In this document: one piece after another, positions 5,714 through 7,069 of the stretch | Numbering within the stretch: the first letter of the stretch is position 1 | Layout: every line of letters starts with the position of its first letter | Program-made: the position numbers and the translations under genes | Origin: Rickettsiales bacterium UBA1997 | GTDB taxonomy: Bacteria; Pseudomonadota; Alphaproteobacteria; Rickettsiales; UBA1997 | NCBI GenBank assembly: GCA_002335845.1 | Contig: DDCV01000173.1 | Location: forward strand, 1-7,069 | Length of the DNA stretch: 7,069 bases | Direction of reading: 5' to 3' | The notes under the pieces: model-generated | What the model was told of the DNA's origin: nothing | Seen by the model: only the letters and a program-made list of their open reading frames with translations | The model's database searches: none

Positions 5714-7069
5714 AAACTCAATAAAAATCCATCTATTTACCTCGCTCTCCCTCCTTATTTCTGCAACTTTATTAATTATAGCAACAATAGGCTTCGTTAT
5801 CACAAAACATGAAGCCAAAGAGGTGTTTGATTCTAATTTAGTCAGAACATCTAAACTTTTGCTAAGCCTTACAAAGCATGAAGTTATTGAGCATGAAACA
5901 AATGATAATTTTATTATTGATCTTGGCTTATCTGAGGAAAGAGAGTTTCATAGATATGAATATAAAGCTCATTTTCAAATATGGAAAGAGGATTACATGA
6001 TCTACAATTCATCACCAGATATTGTTGTTGATAAGCCAAATGACGAGGGTTTCAGAAATCTGGTAGTTGACACTAAAAGTTGGAGGAGTTTTGTTATTCA
6101 TGATAAGGAGTCTGATGTAACCATAGAGGTAATGGAAAGTAAGGATGTCAGAGGTGATTTAATTCAAAAAATATTACTCACCCTGCTTCTTCCATTAATA
6201 ATTTCCTTTATACCACTATTATTAATAATTCACTTAGTAGTAAATAAAGGCTTGGTAAAGCTAACGACTTTATCCAAAGAAATAAAAGATGTTTCACCAC
6301 TCCTTTTAACCCCATTTGAAAAAAATGAAAATCTACCAACGGAAGTTAGACCACTTGTTGATTCCCTAAATTTCCTATTGGCAAAATTAGAAGAATCCAT
6401 GAATAAAGAGCGTAAATTTATTGACTACGCATCTCACGAGCTACGCACTCCGCTTACTGTAATTAAAACAAAAACCCAATTTTTAATTAAGAAACATAAA
6501 GACGATATTAAGTTGCAAAATGATTTAGAAAATTTACTTGCAGCAGTAGATAGAATAATAAATTTATCCAATCAGCTTTTGATCTTATCTAGAATTGACA
6601 CGGAAAACAAAATAGTTGAAAAAGAAAGGTTAAATTTAAGTGCCTTAATCAGCAAAATCGTAGCAAATTTTTACCAAACATCAAAAAATAAAAACATAAA
6701 CATCAAAGCAAAAATTGAGGATAATTGCTTTATATTTGCCAATAAATTTCATATTGAGATAATGCTGAATAATCTTTTTGACAATGCTTTGAAATACAGC
6801 CCAAGCAAAGAAAATATAGAAGTTAGCCTTAAATATAAATCTAATAATATCACTTTTATCATAACCAACAAAGGAGATGCTCTTTCCGCTGATGATCAGC
6901 AAAGAATTTTTGAAAGATTTTATAGATCAAAAAATAATAATGAAAATGGCTCCGGCCTTGGACTTTCGATCGTAAAGAAAATATTAGATTTGCATGAGGC
7001 AAAAATTGATATTTCGTCAAAAAATAACAGCAATTCTTTTGTTATTATTTTTAACCCAGATCCGTCAAT
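5706..7069 (+). CDS. Membrane sensor histidine kinase, QseC/PmrB-like (3' end outside window)
   Basis: At least 454 codons are open to the window edge with no stop; the visible C-terminus (FVIIFNPDPSN) is probably close to the true end. TM1 spans about 10-32. A periplasmic sensor of about 120 residues follows, with the 2CSK_N-like pattern FQIWKEDYMIYNSSPD ... GFRNLVV ... SWRSFVIHD. TM2 spans about 156-180 and leads to a short HAMP-like linker. The DHp box ASHELRTPLT places the phospho-acceptor at His244. The ATPase domain has the N box with Asn360 (NNLFDNALKYS), an F box (RIFERFYRS, 400-408) and G2 GSGLGLSIVK (415-424). In the G1 box the usual Asp is Asn388 (TNKGD), as in CusS-type kinases, so activity is still expected. 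ATG 5706 overlaps the regulator's 3' end by 8 bases, with purine-rich GAAGAGGG at 5696-5703. It should phosphorylate the adjoining regulator; the ligand is unknown. Confidence 0.92.
   Translation, partial: MFKNSIKIHLFTSLSLLISATLLIIATIGFVITKHEAKEVFDSNLVRTSKLLLSLTKHEVIEHETNDNFIIDLGLSEEREFHRYEYKAHFQIWKEDYMIYNSSPDIVVDKPNDEGFRNLVVDTKSWRSFVIHDKESDVTIEVMESKDVRGDLIQKILLTLLLPLIISFIPLLLIIHLVVNKGLVKLTTLSKEIKDVSPLLLTPFEKNENLPTEVRPLVDSLNFLLAKLEESMNKERKFIDYASHELRTPLTVIKTKTQFLIKKHKDDIKLQNDLENLLAAVDRIINLSNQLLILSRIDTENKIVEKERLNLSALISKIVANFYQTSKNKNINIKAKIEDNCFIFANKFHIEIMLNNLFDNALKYSPSKENIEVSLKYKSNNITFIITNKGDALSADDQQRIFERFYRSKNNNENGSGLGLSIVKKILDLHEAKIDISSKNNSNSFVIIFNPDPS

Noticed and set aside
6861..6878. Kinase degenerate because the G1 Asp is Asn388
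   Set aside because: CusS/IrlS-type kinases carry Asn at this place and are active; all other boxes (H, N, F, G2) are intact.
1..7069. tRNA, rRNA, CRISPR array, insertion sequence or attachment site
   Set aside because: No cloverleaf-like segment, regular spaced repeat, transposase motif or flanking terminal repeats were seen; almost every base is in a plus-strand gene.

Overview
The window is AT-rich (roughly 30 % G+C by eye), densely coding and entirely plus-strand. Genes overlap or sit within about 55 bases of each other, and no gap exceeds 60 bases. TGA works as a stop, so the standard bacterial code applies. The window ends in an OmpR-family regulator and kinase of the PmrA/QseB-QseC kind, and its export signal and membrane proteins are Gram-negative in style. 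An AT-rich proteobacterium is likely; the sequence does not let me go below that level.

Left half (1-2237): the last 25 codons of an unrecognised gene overlap by ATGA a 336-residue DUF4238-like protein. That gene overlaps a 190-residue integral membrane protein of unknown function, and 18 bases later comes a 189-residue PIN-like nuclease candidate. These could form one transcription unit. Its make-up (coupled unknown gene, DUF4238, membrane protein, PIN-like protein) looks like accessory, possibly defence-type, cargo, but no function is proven.

Right half (2228-7069): a probable operon starts with a clear PmrA-box-like site, CTTAAG-N5-CTTAAG at 2228-2244, followed by a plausible promoter. 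It encodes a heme-oxygenase-like iron-dependent oxidase (HDO/TenA-like fold) with a complete set of metal ligands, a short-chain dehydrogenase/reductase, an exported TPR protein, an ICMT-like integral membrane methyltransferase, an OmpR-family response regulator and a QseC-like sensor kinase that runs off the window end. The simplest reading is a self-contained, signal-controlled pathway. A membrane kinase and its regulator would control an oxidase, a reductase and a membrane methyltransferase, probably acting on a lipid-like or other small molecule, with feedback through the box in front of the oxidase gene.

The response regulator is broken as given. The reading frame from ATG 5047 carries the N-terminal acidic pocket but stops at 5130. 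The rest of the protein is in the next frame, so one extra base lies between about 5081 and 5127. Removing one base restores a 221-residue regulator with phospho-acceptor Asp51. This is a real mutation, a sequencing error or, less likely, recoding.
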